A program made the position numbers and the translations under genes. This document shows positions 1 to 12,120 of a stretch of DNA of 64,000 bases, piece after piece (within the stretch, counting starts at the first letter, position 1; every line of letters starts with the position of its first letter). The notes below the pieces were generated by a model. The model had not been told where the DNA came from and made no database searches. It saw only the letters and a program-made list of their open reading frames with translations. Location of the stretch: NCBI GenBank assembly GCA_036362985.1, contig JAYGXS010000010.1:12257759-12321758 (forward strand), read 5' to 3'. The stretch is from Ligula intestinalis (Eukaryota; Platyhelminthes; Cestoda; Diphyllobothriidea; Diphyllobothriidae).

Positions 1-191
1 TGATTGGCTGAAGGCAACAGAGGATCCACGACGGACCATGTACACACAACTTGTCTGAGGAGACAGCTAGTGTCAACTGCTTGCAGAGCCCTTACATGCT
101 CTTTAGTCCAATAAAGCTTCCCCCATTTGAAAAATCTTCCCTGACTTCTGAGTTGGGAACCCTTTGCGTTGTTGAATTCGCAATTCCAACA
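1..191 (+). repeat. Possible LTR 3' part (R-U5-like)
   Basis: The first bases carry an AATAAA signal near position 109, about 80 bp before a plausible terminal CA at about 191. That arrangement resembles the R-U5 end of a retrotransposon LTR. I see no primer-binding site after it and no second copy in the window, so this is a weak call. It could equally be the 3' end of an ordinary transcript. Confidence 0.2.
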
Positions 192-939
192 CGTTCAGTC
201 TTTTCGTCCGTAAGCTGAAAAGTTTATAGATCTGGTGCATGTGTGGAGCATCTGACAAACTAAAGCCTCTCACAACGTGCTAAAATTGTTGCTTAGAAGC
301 CTGCCAGCTAAGGGTTTCAGTCATTTATTTTCTAGAAAAATGGCCGACTGCAATGACGTCTACTTACTACAAGCCTTATGGTGCCCCTAACTTCCACCAA
401 GTTCAAGCCCATTTGTAGCCTCACGTCATGACACACACTGCATCCGTCTCTTTCCCAGTCGGCTGGAACGTAACAAGCTTCTTGGTGTTTAGAAAAGGAG
501 AAAAACGAGAGAGGGATGTGCGAGGTCGGCTCAGCAAGCTCGCCATGTAGTTACCCTACTCCGGGCGTAGTTTAGAACGCTACATCTCTTGCGCATATAT
601 GCACGCGCGTACTGGTGTTAGCCTGGTTCTCAACCAACCAGAGTTATTTAAATCGACCAAGCAACTTTAAGAGCGATTCAGACATGCCCTCACTGCCCGA
701 CTGTCAAATTTTTGCGACCTGTTCCCAGATCATTCTGTTCAGAATACAATGCTCTATCATCAGGCATTCAACTTAATTGCTCCCTGTTCGGGACTGGGTC
801 TGGAAATCTTCGTGACCAGGGGCTCCTCTTGTTGCCGTGACAGCCTTAAAAATATCACGGATGGTAATTAACTGACAACTTACAGCTGATAGTCAGACTA
901 TAGTAGTTTTATCGTTATGGGTTAAGCTGCGATCTTCAG

Positions 940-1285
940 ACCATGGTTCCGTAAGGAAAGAGAGGAAGTGAGACGCCAGGTGGAAGGAGTAGCTTATTCT
1001 GTATAGAAGAAGTGGATAATAGGTAAGAGAGAGTTAACTGTCGAACAGGAATGCGGCCACGCCCAAGAAGGACGGCGTCCGAAATGTCTAAGCGCGACAA
1101 TCATTGCAGTTAGGTCCTGTGTGATTCTGCCACAGGGAGGCGCTTGGCCTGACTGGCATGTGGGAGGCAGACATTAATGTATGCGCACTTGCTAGCACCG
1201 TGAGAGGTTGAGCAATGGCGCAGTTTGCGGCAGCTGTGATTGGCTGTCCCAGAGATGGATTAGGACTTGCAAACACGTGACCTCA
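940..1285 (+). repeat. Dispersed repeat, copy A
   Basis: This stretch aligns by eye with 43,970-44,260 in the same orientation. Both begin GGTTCCGTA, continue through a purine-rich GAAGAGA-like block and a GGAATAGGT-like block, and share a GCGTCCGAA motif about 130 bp in. No convincing coding frame runs through it, so it looks like a non-autonomous or LTR-derived repeat. The family is unrecognised. Confidence 0.4.
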
Positions 1286-4200
1286 TATATGGTTTGGCGC
1301 CGAAGGTTGAAGGCGCTACAGCGTCATTATGGTTCCTCCTTACTTTAAAGTTTATGGCAGTCCCGTGCCCGAGCCTACTTCTGGTCTTCCTGACTTGGGC
1401 TTGCCTTCAGTTTGCTCGGACAAAATACCTGCTTTGGTGACTCACTCCGCGCAGGCAGGCATATGCCAAGGCTCACCGCCACCAACGAGTACACATGGAC
1501 CGGCGCCTACGCCCGTCTGTCTAGCCAGTCCGTCTGACCAATCACCTGCCAAGGCCAACTCACACAAGGCCACTCCAGACGCTCTGGTGATTGCGGCGGT
1601 CAGCTGACTTCAGGCGAGGCGCTTTGGTCGGTGGTGCTCGCTCAACTGACAGCCAAATTCCTCTAACCCATTCTCCATTCCTTCTGTACAGAATAAACTG
1701 TTCCTTATACTCTGGCTTTTCATGACTTAGCTTCTCCAAAGGTACCATGACTTGAAAGCAGTCCTATACAGAATTCCTTCCACCTGGCATATTACTTCCT
1801 CCCTTCCCCTGCGGAACCGGACAAGTTTTCTGGGCGAAAGACAGCATGACGACGGTTTCTTACCTCTCCCCACCGTCTACTTACCTGACCTGCCCCCTCC
1901 TGCGACTTCTTTTTACTCCCAAGAATGAAGAAAGCCTACAAGGAAAGCATTTTCAGGAGGAACCAAGAGGATGACGAAAAATTCGCGAAGCTATTAAATA
2001 GCATTAGTTCATTAGAATCTAAAAATATTTCAAATGGAAAACCCGTTGGGACAGGTGCATATCCTCTAGCGGACAGTATTTTGAAGGTGATTGATGTTTT
2101 AACGATGTTATTTTAAATGTAGAAAACTTCAGTAAATAATTCTCGTTTTTTTTGGCACCCTATCGTACGTGCAGTTCTGAACGAACATCTCTCCTTCCGT
2201 CGGTCTTCTGACTGCCTGCTGCAAGCCTCGCCCACGGACGCCGACCGTCAACGGAGCATGGGTAGTGCCTCTCAGTCGTTGACTGACTGGTTACCCCTCT
2301 CAGGAGGGTGTTGGCCCAGGCTTCATGCAGGGCTGCTCTCACCCTTCTGAGATCCAATGGTCTGTATGCACATGCAACGCCAGTCTTCAGCCAACCACGG
2401 TCCCTGCGGCCTGAAAGGCCTGGCATTTTCTCTCACTCCTGATTCCCAGTTGGTGACTGCGCTCGCGCTCCCACTGGGTTTCAGGCCCCACTGCGGGTGC
2501 CCGAAAAGCTAGGCGGTCACTATGCGGTGGGGAGAGAGTGAGGTCGACCTCGGCGCGTTTCTTCCCTCACTATAATAAATCTGAATGCGTCTGAATCTAT
2601 CACGGTGCGCTAAAAGCCGTGGCTTGGAGGGTCTGCCAACTGACGGGAAAACTCGGCCCCCCACGAAGCTGCTCCTTCCATACGCGTGTGTCTGTGTGTG
2701 CGTACGGGAGGAGAGGGAGGACTGAGAGTCAGGCTGCAATGGCTCCCTCTTAATGTGGCCTTTATGGCGCTCCCGCGCTGTCGGGAGCATACCTAGCGAG
2801 ATGGCTGTGTCAAGTGTGCGCGTGCTGAGTGTTTACCGCGCCAGCCATCTACACCCTCCCTCATCCCCGGTCTTATTGACATTGTCTTTACACCGGATAC
2901 GGAGGTGGGAGTGGCGAGCGAGTGGGTAGATTCTGCGCAAGTCTGCCTAAACTCCTGTTTTCCCTCGCGCCAGTTCTCTGCGTTGCTCTTGCTTACTGTC
3001 GCTTACGTATTGCTTGCCCAGCTCGCCTCTGTGTCAGTTGCGGCTTGCTTCAGCGCTGCTGCGGCTTGTTGGAGCGCGTGGTGCCCATCGTCGAAATCGA
3101 CGGGGGAACTGTCGTCGGTTTACCAGGATGCTGCACTAAGAACACGTGACGGAGACATTTGACACTTTTTCCGTGAGCTTCGCCAGACGAGTGTGAAAAA
3201 CCGAAAAATAAATTATTTTCAATGTTTACTAGACGCGCATGAAGCTAGAATTAGGGAGGTCGGGCCAGGCCGGTAATTATACTGGCTGCCACAAGCCTAA
3301 CCCAATGCAGAGTCGTGGTGCCGGACTTGTTGGCAGCGAATAAAGCGAGTGAGGCAGCGGCCCGACGGCTGAAGCGTACCAAGTGCGTCAAGCGCCTTGG
3401 TGTGGTTTAGCCTTTAGGCCCCCCATGTGCGATAGATCATGGACTGGAGATAGTGATGACTGGCGCGCAAACAGGACTGTTTGTCAGAACCTTTGATTAA
3501 GCGTTTTCAACCTCACCCAGTCCGTCCTGATTGTTCGATGCACAGTCTAGACTGAGAGTGGCCCTAAAACGCTTGTCAACCGCAGTATTAATACCGCCAT
3601 CGCTTACGCACACTCACTCAACGCAGAGGCCCATTGGTTTACTTGCGACTCCGTAAAAATCCGTGGTAGAACACCGCCAGCCATATCACAGCACTACATC
3701 TTTCCTCACCGGTACCCACGACCAACCCAAACATCAAACGAGGCTAGCATGCAGTTGACACTTCGCACGTACGCGGGTTTGTCGGTTCCTTCTCCAGCTC
3801 GTTCCGGCCCCGAACGGTACTTGTCTGAAGCTTCATATTCACCGCAGCATGGACGCTTGAAAACAGAAAACTGTCAATGGCACCAGTATATTTCCAACCT
3901 GTCCTTATTGTTCAGGCCTATCCCGGGCGTTAATAAACCTCGGCTAAACGCTGCAGATCCAACGTAAAATTAACGATAAAAGTCTCCGAGAAATCGAACC
4001 AACAGCTATCAAAACGTACAACGATAACGAAAATGGGCATATTTGCTTGTCATCGAATATCATGTGGAAGGGGTAAAACAGGTCGTCCTCTCTGTTCAGG
4101 TAACACACATCAGCATCTCCAGAATCAAAGGGAAAACACACTTGTAAGTGAAACCATGGGCCCAAACGGTTCCACAGGGCTGAGAAGGCTTGGATTTACG

Positions 4201-5494
4201 TATTTTACTATCGGCAAAGGTAAGCCAGAGGAAGACACGTAGGGACTCCAGTTAGATATAATAAATCAGTAAAAATAGTTAGGAGGCAATGACATATTTT
4301 AAGATGTAGTCGGGGCGCGTGATTGTGACTTTTAACAAGGGCGGCAAATACTTCTGACATCCGAAGACTGGCAGGAGTAACGCGAAAAGGGTCTTCACCT
4401 GGCTTTCTACCACACCTACCTCAGCCATGTGGCAATACAGCGCCAGGAAGACTGGAGGCGAAAAGAGATGCAGTGGTCGATAACACAGAATAGTTTGTCT
4501 AAGCGTGTTACACAGTACGCGCACATAACAGCACAAAGATGGGAGGCCCGTATTTCACACGCACAGGCGTGCCAGATATCAAATAAAGGAGCCATTGCAG
4601 TCTAAATCTACGTCGCAACTTTTAACCCATCGCACTAACTTAAAAGCACAGTTGATTTTTGCAGCAAGTAAATACGCGGAGAAGTGAATGGAGTCCCCAG
4701 CGTTGACCTAACTCCACTTGCCTTTCTCAGTAAGCTGTCCGGGCTAGTCAGCTATCTGATGTGGGGATCAGGTACAGGTTTTTGGCGCGGCGTAAGCCTG
4801 CGTCAAGGACCGCCATCACATCTCCAATGTTTGGGTGCACGGCCTCTGTAAGCGTGCTTTGCCCTGACCTCGTATCCGATAGGGTCCAACGCATTTTTCA
4901 AATCGCACACTGTAGGAGTACAGTTCGGATGGTAAAAATGGCACGACTCGCCACTTGCTACTTGTGAAAATAATAGGCTTTTGAAACCCATGTTTTGGGT
5001 CGATTCTCAAGGAAGTGTGACGCTTAGTTCCGCATATTCTCTGTTCTGGCAGACGACCCGTCAACGACCGCGTTTGGCATATGCGACCCAACCGTCTTAT
5101 CCACGCGCCCATCATCGTCGAAAATTGGAGTCGCCAAATCTGCTCTGGCAGCAGAAGGTCATCGGAAGCCAGTTGCTGTAGGCTATAATTAAGCCAAGTA
5201 AGTATACGCTTGTAAATACCAAATATTGAGAGGTCGTCACTACAGAATATATATATAAAGACATACGAGAGAGGAAAAATATATAATGCAGCAAATCAGC
5301 CTGGAAGTAGTTTCATAAACGCGGTGGAAGAACAAGGTAAGAGACAGAAGACAGTGTGTCAGCTTGCACAGGTGACCACACGCAAAAAGGATCGGGGCAT
5401 GGCTCATGGCAGGCAGGCATTGGCAATGCCCTGTGTGTGCGTATGTGCATGTGAAAAAGACACCAAAGGGAAAAAAAGCAAACGGTCACTCGGT
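1286..5494. other. Intergenic, no supported gene
   Basis: Open frames here are short and share no recognisable motif. The segment 2,150-2,800 is GC-rich with small clustered frames on the minus strand but no domain. A short coding-like minus-strand patch at about 4,750-4,990 is described in the findings. The stretch just left of 5,495 is downstream of clathrin light chain and should hold its 3' UTR; I did not find a clear AATAAA there. Confidence 0.5.
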
Positions 5495-7898
5495 TCAGGT
5501 GGCAGAAGTCGGCGTTTTCAAATTCAAGAGGAGAGCACGCATCCGAGTGAGATCGTGAGTACTCTTGGAGTTTTTAGCCTACAATGTACAAGAGGAAGGA
5601 GTGGATCAAGGGATTTCACAGACATAAAAAGTGAATCCCCACAGTGAAATAAAAAACCTTAGTCAACTAGCTGTACGTGGCCCTCAAAAAAACCACTTGC
5701 TATTACCTTCACGCAAGAGTTCTGAGGAATATTCATGTGGCTCGCAATTTTCGATTATAATTTCCTCTCAGAGACCGCCAGGTGAGTGGTTAGGCATTCC
5801 ACAGCTCCCACTGAATGAAAAGTGTCCAGTTTAATAATTCTACAGCACTATATCATATACTATGCGGCGGAGCACGTTGCAATCAGTCCCATGATAACAA
5901 GGCAAATGTAATGCGCGAATAAATCTTGATTTGTGTAGACCACAGGACGATTCATTTTTAGGGACAGCCTTAAGGTCAGGGTAATGATTTTCCAACAACA
6001 GTCCAGCAGGGCGCTAGGTTCACAAAGCTCAGCGGATTCTGCAAAGAGGTTTAATGAGAAACCTCTGAAGTACTGGCGAGGGCTGCAGTATCTGCCGATT
6101 TTAGCAGTGGATCCAAGTAATTATGCGTCCAATTTACAGGGTGAAGGGAGGCACAGACGAGCTGAAGTGTTGTTACTTTCGAGGTAGGGATTAGGTATCG
6201 AAAGAAAGAGACAAAATGGGTGTTATACCTGCAGATCACACATGTTGCAAACACTATCCCAGACCTGCGAGTCGTTAACCGACGGTTTTGGACCCGAATA
6301 ACTGTTGTAGACTTTACCCGATGCATCCTTTGGAGCCTCTGATCTGTTATCCGTCGATCTAGCCGCCAGCTGATTGCGGTAGTTTGAGTACCAGACCTCA
6401 AGCTCCTGTAAAATAAGTAGGATAAGGGAGGGTCATTTTAACGAGAAAAAAACGTGAAAAAAACTAGCGGGAGAAAAATGGAAGGCTAACCCTTTTGGCA
6501 TTGGCTTCCAGTTCCTGACGTTTATGTTCCTCCCGTTCATCGCGCTCTTTGATATTTGCCTCAAAATTCGCACGCCAGGACTCCATTAAAGCTGATGCCA
6601 TTGGCGTTACTGGCACCTTCTCTCTGCTGCTTTGGTGAGAAGAGGCGTGGGACGAAGCTGATGACCTGGGCCGGGGTTCCTCTGTGTTTGGGTTAGGGGA
6701 AACTGAAACAAAATCACTCTGAAAGGCGTGTGAATCCTCGTGGGTCGGCTGGTCCCCGCTAGCAACGGGAGAGTGGGAGGACGGGCCCCGCGCCACTTCA
6801 CGTAGATCATCCAACGAACCGACGTCTATTAGAAAAAATGATTCAGGTTTACATATGAAAAGGGCTACACAGCCCATAGTCAGTAACAGACGCTACTTTG
6901 TGCAACATTTATGTTCGAGAGATAAATACTCAGTAAACGAAGAGCAAAGCATGATTTCGCCAGACTTTTGAGTGGTGAGTACTTTTAAAATAACCTATTG
7001 GTGAATTGACGATCCGCTGAGATCCGAGGTTGCTGACAGAAAGACAACAGCAGACGAAATCCCTACACCAACAACCTCGGCTGCCGATAACGTCCGAGGT
7101 CAGCCTCACGGCCTTCGAGAACATTACTTTGTCGGTTCCCCTGTATGAACATCACAGAATATACAGATAGGAAATGAACCAATGGGAACTGAAATGAGTA
7201 AATGTCAACTAATTGGGTGTCAAATGAATATATGCCAAGTAACATTTGATACTCTTGTATTCAAACCTAAAAACGAGCAAAACAACACCCAAGTGCCGTA
7301 GTGATTATTTTGATCACCGGTGATGTTTGATGCTGGTTCAGTTCATAGACTAAGAGTGTGCTAACAGAGAAATAAACTCGTAGCTTTAGATGACTGGACG
7401 TAGTTTGCTGAATAATACGCGGTAAAATTAACTGAGTGGCGAAAAAACGGTCTCCGAAATCAGTCGTCATAGAAAAGTATTAAGATTATGCAAATACCTC
7501 AGGACAAACACCCTCGCAGCGGATACTGAAGACTTTACTTTAACTATGCGAACCATAGGCGAGCGTCTTAAGTCACTCAAATTTGTGAAAACAAGATCAA
7601 AATTATCCAACAAGCTAACAACTGCTTCGACAGGATGTTACGGCAGGTAGCGTTCTTATGTTTTAAACTGCATTTCAATACGCTTGCTACTATAATAGCA
7701 AGCCTATTGATGCCTAATATTATAATTATAATATTAGGGGGGAGGACAACATTTTACCCCGTCAGCCCGGTTTCTTGAAAAAAAGGACAGCACAATACGT
7801 TAAGTAATCAAACCTGAACTATCGCCTCCTAATTCGTTCGCAATATCACCCAGGGCATCCTTTTCACGAGCCAGAAACTCCTGCACAGGGTCCGTCAT
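5495..7898 (-). CDS. Clc: Clathrin light chain (complete, 4 coding exons)
   Basis: This is the light-chain subunit of the clathrin triskelion. It binds the heavy-chain hub and regulates coat assembly in endocytosis and Golgi/endosome sorting. Coding exons on the minus strand are 7,898-7,814, 6,825-6,491, 6,405-6,229 and 5,578-5,495; junction phases (1, 0, 0) agree, every intron is GT-AG, and the total is 681 nt or 226 aa. Exon 1 encodes the family's N-terminal signature (DPVQEFLAREKDALGDI). Exon 2 has a Ser/Pro-rich linker and then the charged helix with ESWRANFEANIKERDEREE, the heavy-chain-binding coiled coil. Exon 3 ends in VWDSVCNMCDLQ, matching the conserved W..V..LCD block. Exon 4 supplies the C-terminal LTRMRALLLNLK helix, which resembles the SRMRSVLISLK type of ending. 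Length is normal for the family. Introns are 988, 85 and 650 bp. The ATG at 7,898 starts the conserved N terminus. Confidence 0.93.
7713..7738. repeat. Perfect 26-bp palindrome in clathrin light chain intron 1
   Basis: The AT-rich sequence from 7,713 to 7,738 (CCTAATATTATAA and its mirror) equals its own reverse complement over all 26 bases. Ten bases upstream, 7,682-7,703 forms another hairpin with 8-bp arms (GCTTGCTA / TAGCAAGC) and a 6-nt loop. Both lie within intron 1, about 80 bp from the exon 1 donor. Confidence 0.85.
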
Positions 7899-8820
7899 GA
7901 GGAAGTCACCACGGCTGCAAAGTGTCCGCCCTCGTTTTGGGTTGGTTCAAAGTCCAAGGTTTGATCCCAGTATCAAACGTCAGAAATTACAATTCGTGGA
8001 TCCATGTGCTTGTGCTCCGACTCTTTATTCCATCACACCATTATACCAAACCTCAAGTAGCTATTGACGCAGTACACCTAATTAAATACTAAAATGTTCG
8101 CTAATACCATAGAACTAAAGGTTTCAGTGTGAAGCAAACAGAACAAAATGTTTATGCCTAAAGTGCTGAGAATTAAACTGTACGAAAACAGGTGCAGCGG
8201 ATACGAGACACAGAACAAAAGCAACTGCGTATAAACGTGGGATAAAGGAAACTCAACAGAAGCCTTGATATTTTTCCCAATTGGAACGTGCTTCAAAGCA
8301 AACTAGACGACAGAAAATTATAAGAAACCTGCGCAGTATAAAGAGCAACTCCTATTACCACTGGACGGTCCTAAAACTTATTCATTTCTTTTTATTGGTA
8401 CTTATGATCTCAAATTCATGTATTTCTTCTCTTCTTCTACGGCCGAACGCTGCTTACAGCAAATTCCTTCCGAATTGCACGGTCGTTCTGCCTGGAGCTC
8501 AGCAGGAATTATCATTGTGGTTACATGTGTTCTGAGTCTCAAGAGCTACCATTAACAGTCATTTTTAAAGGAGGCCCAATAACTGAATGTTCCACTTCTA
8601 AGTACTGAGGTTTGACCTATATCAATAATTTAGATCACTCGTCCGGTGTCAATATTATTACGGCCAAAGCTATCCAGATTTGGGCTATATTGCTCATAGT
8701 TTCTAGTTTTCTGAAATTAAAATAAGACTCTTTCGTATCCCTGCCAGCACATTCGCCGGACTGGACGCGGGATGGCACCCGGGAGAATCAAGTATAAAGA
8801 ATTTTTGATGAAAGAATATA
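7899..8820. other. Upstream flank of clathrin light chain
   Basis: This AT-rich stretch is upstream of the light-chain start codon and should contain its promoter and 5' UTR. I see no confident TATA box, no other gene and no recognisable element. Confidence 0.35.
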
Positions 8821-9146
8821 TTTACAGTGTCCATTTTCAAGATCTACTTTTTATCAATCAATGATGAATGACATTATCGCCAACAAAACAGTCAATTTGG
8901 GGGTCTTAAAAGGGGGCGGGGGGAACAGGTTGAAATCCCCGTCCTAAGCCCCGTCCAAGCAGGACGGGTCTCAGGAAGGGATTTCAACCCGTCCCCCCGC
9001 CGCCTGAAAAATGTTTTCGCTGTGGGATGCCACATTGTTCTCATTTTTAGATCCCAAGTTGCTTGTTTTGTTAGCGAATAATGTCGTCTATAATTTATTG
9101 ATAAAACGTAGATTTTACAAAAATGGGCTCTGTAGATATAATTCAT
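8821..9146. repeat. Foldback element (long imperfect inverted repeat, ~320 bp)
   Basis: The two halves are reverse complements of each other with mismatches. The GACATTATCGCCAACAAAAC region near 8,870 pairs with the reverse complement of 9,055-9,095. The centre (about 8,925-8,995) is a GC-rich hairpin with GGTTGAAATCCC on one side and GGGATTTCAACC on the other, plus an inner CCGTCC/GGACGG stem. Such structures suit a MITE or foldback transposon. No ORF of meaning is present, and target-site duplications were not identified. Confidence 0.7.
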
Positions 9147-10005
9147 TAAGTCACTTTAAGTCACTTTATTAAGGGAAGAAGGCTTTCGCCCTTGAGCTCC
9201 CTATTCATAACCAAAATCGCATAATAGGTCCACCGTAACAATAGTACATAATACAAATGTACAAATGTAGGCTTAACATCAGAGATAAATGTGAGCCAGT
9301 TGCAAGGTGCTGCTACTGACACTTTGTTCATTATATCTGCCACAGTTTCTCAGCAAATGAGAATCAAGTTTGTGTTTAAAAATGTCAACAGTATCTGAGA
9401 GGACCACATCTTCCGGGAGTCCGTTCCACGCTCCAATGACCCTCTGCGAGAAGGCGTTTCGTCGAACGTCGATACGGGCCGGTTTCCTCTGTAGTTTAAA
9501 AGGATGACCTCTCAGATGGTCAGTCCGAGCCACTTTGAAGAAATCATCAAATTCTTGGGCGCAGTCTTGGCCTCTAACAATTCAGTAGGTTTGTATGAGG
9601 TCCACGCGGAGTTGCCTATAATTGAGAGGGAAAAGATCAAGTTCGGTCAGTCTGTCTTCATAAGGCTGATGACCAATATTCTTGACCATCTTCGTAGCCC
9701 TCGCCTGCACTCGTTCCATGTGCAGGCAATCCTTCTTGAACCACGGACGCCAGGCCTGCACAGCATACTCCAAGTGGGACCGAACAAACGCTCCGTAGGT
9801 TTTCCTGAAGAGCTCCTTGTCAATGTTTACGAATCCCCGCCTTATCGCAAACAGCACCTGTGTCGCGCGTTTAGCTGCCTTTACACACTGAGTAGATGGT
9901 TTAAGTGAGGAATTTATTAGAACACCGAGATCCTTTTGTTCGTTCACATTCAGGGAAATTTGAACACATTCGTCCTGGTGATCGGGAGTAATATTGTCAA
10001 ATACG
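9147..10005 (-). mobile_element. CR1-like non-LTR retrotransposon, 5'-truncated 3' end
   Basis: On the minus strand the frame from about 9,990 to 9,279 encodes the C-terminal part of a CR1/Jockey-type reverse transcriptase ORF. It includes KDLGVLINSSLKPSTQC, then VRSHLEYAVQAWRPW, and later DHLRGHPFKL and AWNGLPEDVV. This is the thumb and connection region typical of LINE ORF2 tails. Only one in-frame TGA (around 9,580) interrupts about 230 codons, so the copy is comparatively young. The catalytic palm (Y/FADD) is missing because of 5' truncation. The tail near 9,150-9,175 holds the short repeated motif AAGTGACTTA, as many CR1 3' ends do. Confidence 0.85.
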
Positions 10006-10158
10006 AGAAATTAGCATTGTTTGAAAGTACAAACAAATAGTATGTATGTTATGACAGTGTCTTCGTGTACAGGTGAACGGTATATGTGAAGTAAATACAC
10101 ATCAAGATTATTTTTTAATGCATCTGTCGTGTACGCCATTATAACGTTTTCAAGAAGT

Positions 10159-10390
10159 CTATCCCAGACACGAGGTATCGCATTGAAAAGAATGGGAACG
10201 AGCAGCTGGGCCTAATAAGGTTCCTCGGAGTTTGAAGGAATTCACGCGCAGGCTATTTGTTGTGGGCAGTTCGAAGAAGTCATCAAACTGCAAGGTACAG
10301 TCCCGGTTCCTCACCAGCCGGTAAGTCTGTATGAGCTCGCATCGGATCCGCCTCCATAAAAGAAAGAAATGGTTAAGCGCTTCAAGTGAA
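10159..10390 (-). mobile_element. CR1-like LINE fragment
   Basis: The minus-strand translation includes CELIQTYRLVRNRDCTLQF and FDDFFELPTTNSLRVNSFKL. These align with the same ORF2 tail block seen at 9,279-9,600 and 14,320-14,450. It is a short second copy of the family, lacking the RT palm and the 3' end. It directly abuts the plus-strand PLE that starts near 10,386. Confidence 0.75.
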
Positions 10391-11785
10391 CACTCGTAAA
10401 ATAAGGAAAGTAAATTCTTTTCAACGTTTGTTTCGGTCCATGACCAATTCATCTCAGCACAAACAGGCACAATGGTTTTTCAACGAATTAGAGCCCATTC
10501 AGCAACAATTATCCACTTACACGACAAAGGACGTTTTTCAATATATTGAAGACATTAAGCTCCAAAATATTGCAAATAAATTTATTTTTTCTTTAGGCGG
10601 GTCGACATTGTTTAAAAATGTGCCACTGGAAGACATGATTGAAGTCAGGTGCACTCATGCGTCAGAAACACGTCTTTCACCTAAAATACTAAGGGAATTG
10701 TTGACAATTTGTACGAAGAATGTGCAATCTCTATTTCATGGGCCTAAAATGTAACATATATTTATTTATATAAAGACAAATTGGTGGAGTGGCAATAGGG
10801 GGTCCACTCGGGCCTACCTTCGCAGACATCCTTGTGGGTCACTTAGAAGAAAAGGACTCATCGCAACTTAATAAGACAACAATATGCATAAGATACTTGG
10901 ATGATATATTCAGTATTGTTGATACCAAAAATGATGACGAAAAACTTCTTAATTTTTTGAATTCAATACATCCGAAGACTAAGTTCACGATAGCGATGGA
11001 GCAGAACGACAAGTTGTCCTTCCTAGATGTCCTCCTGCTCAGAGAGGATGATGATTAAATAAAGCGCACTCTTTTCCACAAGACTACTTGCATAAGCCAA
11101 TACCTACATTTTACCAGCCTCGTCCCTACGCAGTGGAAGGAAAATCTGGTACTTATACTTTCCCAGAGAACGAGAACTATTTACTCCAGTGAGACCCTAT
11201 GGGCAGAGATTGCCTGCATAAAATAGGCCCTACGTTTAATTAAAAAATACAACAGCCCTTTACGGCCGAAATCTACGGACCAGTCAGTTCCAAAAAGCCC
11301 GTTTTTTACATCTTTACCCGTTGAGGGAGACTATATCTCAAATACGTTAAAACACCGACTACGTTGATCATACAGAGAACGTACTATGCAGCCGAACTTG
11401 TGTTCCTCACTCCAACTAACAGCCTTCCAATTAACCGGTCAGAGGAAGCTCTGACTTAGCACGCCATCCCCAACTGCGTCTATGAATTCACGTGCACTTG
11501 CGGATGCAAGTACATTGGCCGTATGCAAAGGCAATTGGCGACCAGGGCTACTGGACATTGGCCTACTTGGCTTTGAAAACAAGAAAAAATGTGCCATGGT
11601 CATCCATTACAAAACACTTGCTAGACAATTCTCACTCTGTTGACATCAACACATATTTCCGAGTTCATGTTCGAGCACGAACCAACCGAGCCTTGCGTTA
11701 CATGGAAGCAGCCTACGTGCGGCGGGAGAAACCCGACCTATGTAAGCAATTTGATCATGTGGCTAATATTCAAGTGCCCTGCTAA
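10386..11785 (+). mobile_element. Penelope-like element, RT plus GIY-YIG endonuclease, degraded
   Basis: The first part (10,386-10,754) gives the RT fingers, with STLFKNVPLEDMIE matching the PLE SLFTNVPLEETI block. After a short frameshift, GGVAIGGPLGPTFADILVG and IRYLDDIFSIVDT (10,789-11,058) are the PLE motif preceding the active site and the catalytic YxDD (here YLDD). SFLDVLLLR follows. The interval 11,060-11,480 is frame-broken. From 11,492 the GIY-YIG endonuclease region appears: CGCKYIGR, then ITKHLLDNSHSVD. Stops and frameshifts mean it cannot be translated as one protein. The YLDD is intact. Confidence 0.88.
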
Positions 11786-12120
11786 ATGCATGCCACACTC
11801 TTATTCTTTTTAATCACCCTCCCTACTTTTCTTCCCAAGTTTAAATTTGACATTACTATTGACCACATCAAAATGACTTTGCTAGTATCGATTTTGTGAA
11901 AATTTGAAATAATATGTTCTCCAATCGTTTCGTTATTCATGCAAAGAGAGGAAGCAGTTGATAAGCCCAACTTGACACAACTATAATTTCTGATTTTGTA
12001 ACGAACCGAGACGGGCGATGGGCGATTTCGTGCGACTATAACCCGAAACAGAACAACGAATGCGATTACTAGATGAAAACGACCGAACCCAAAGAAGAAT
12101 AAGACCATTTAAACAAAGAC
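11786..12120. other. Spacer between PLE and LTR-like block
   Basis: No gene or repeat is recognised here. Only a weak minus-strand open frame without motifs is present. Confidence 0.4.

Noticed and set aside
6051..6401. Minus-strand open frame of 116 codons
   Set aside because: It overlaps clathrin light chain exon 3 in another frame and runs into the intron; the real exon frame gives the family motif.
9504..9908. Plus-strand open frame of 134 codons
   Set aside because: It is the complement of the CR1-like ORF2 tail and has no motif of its own.
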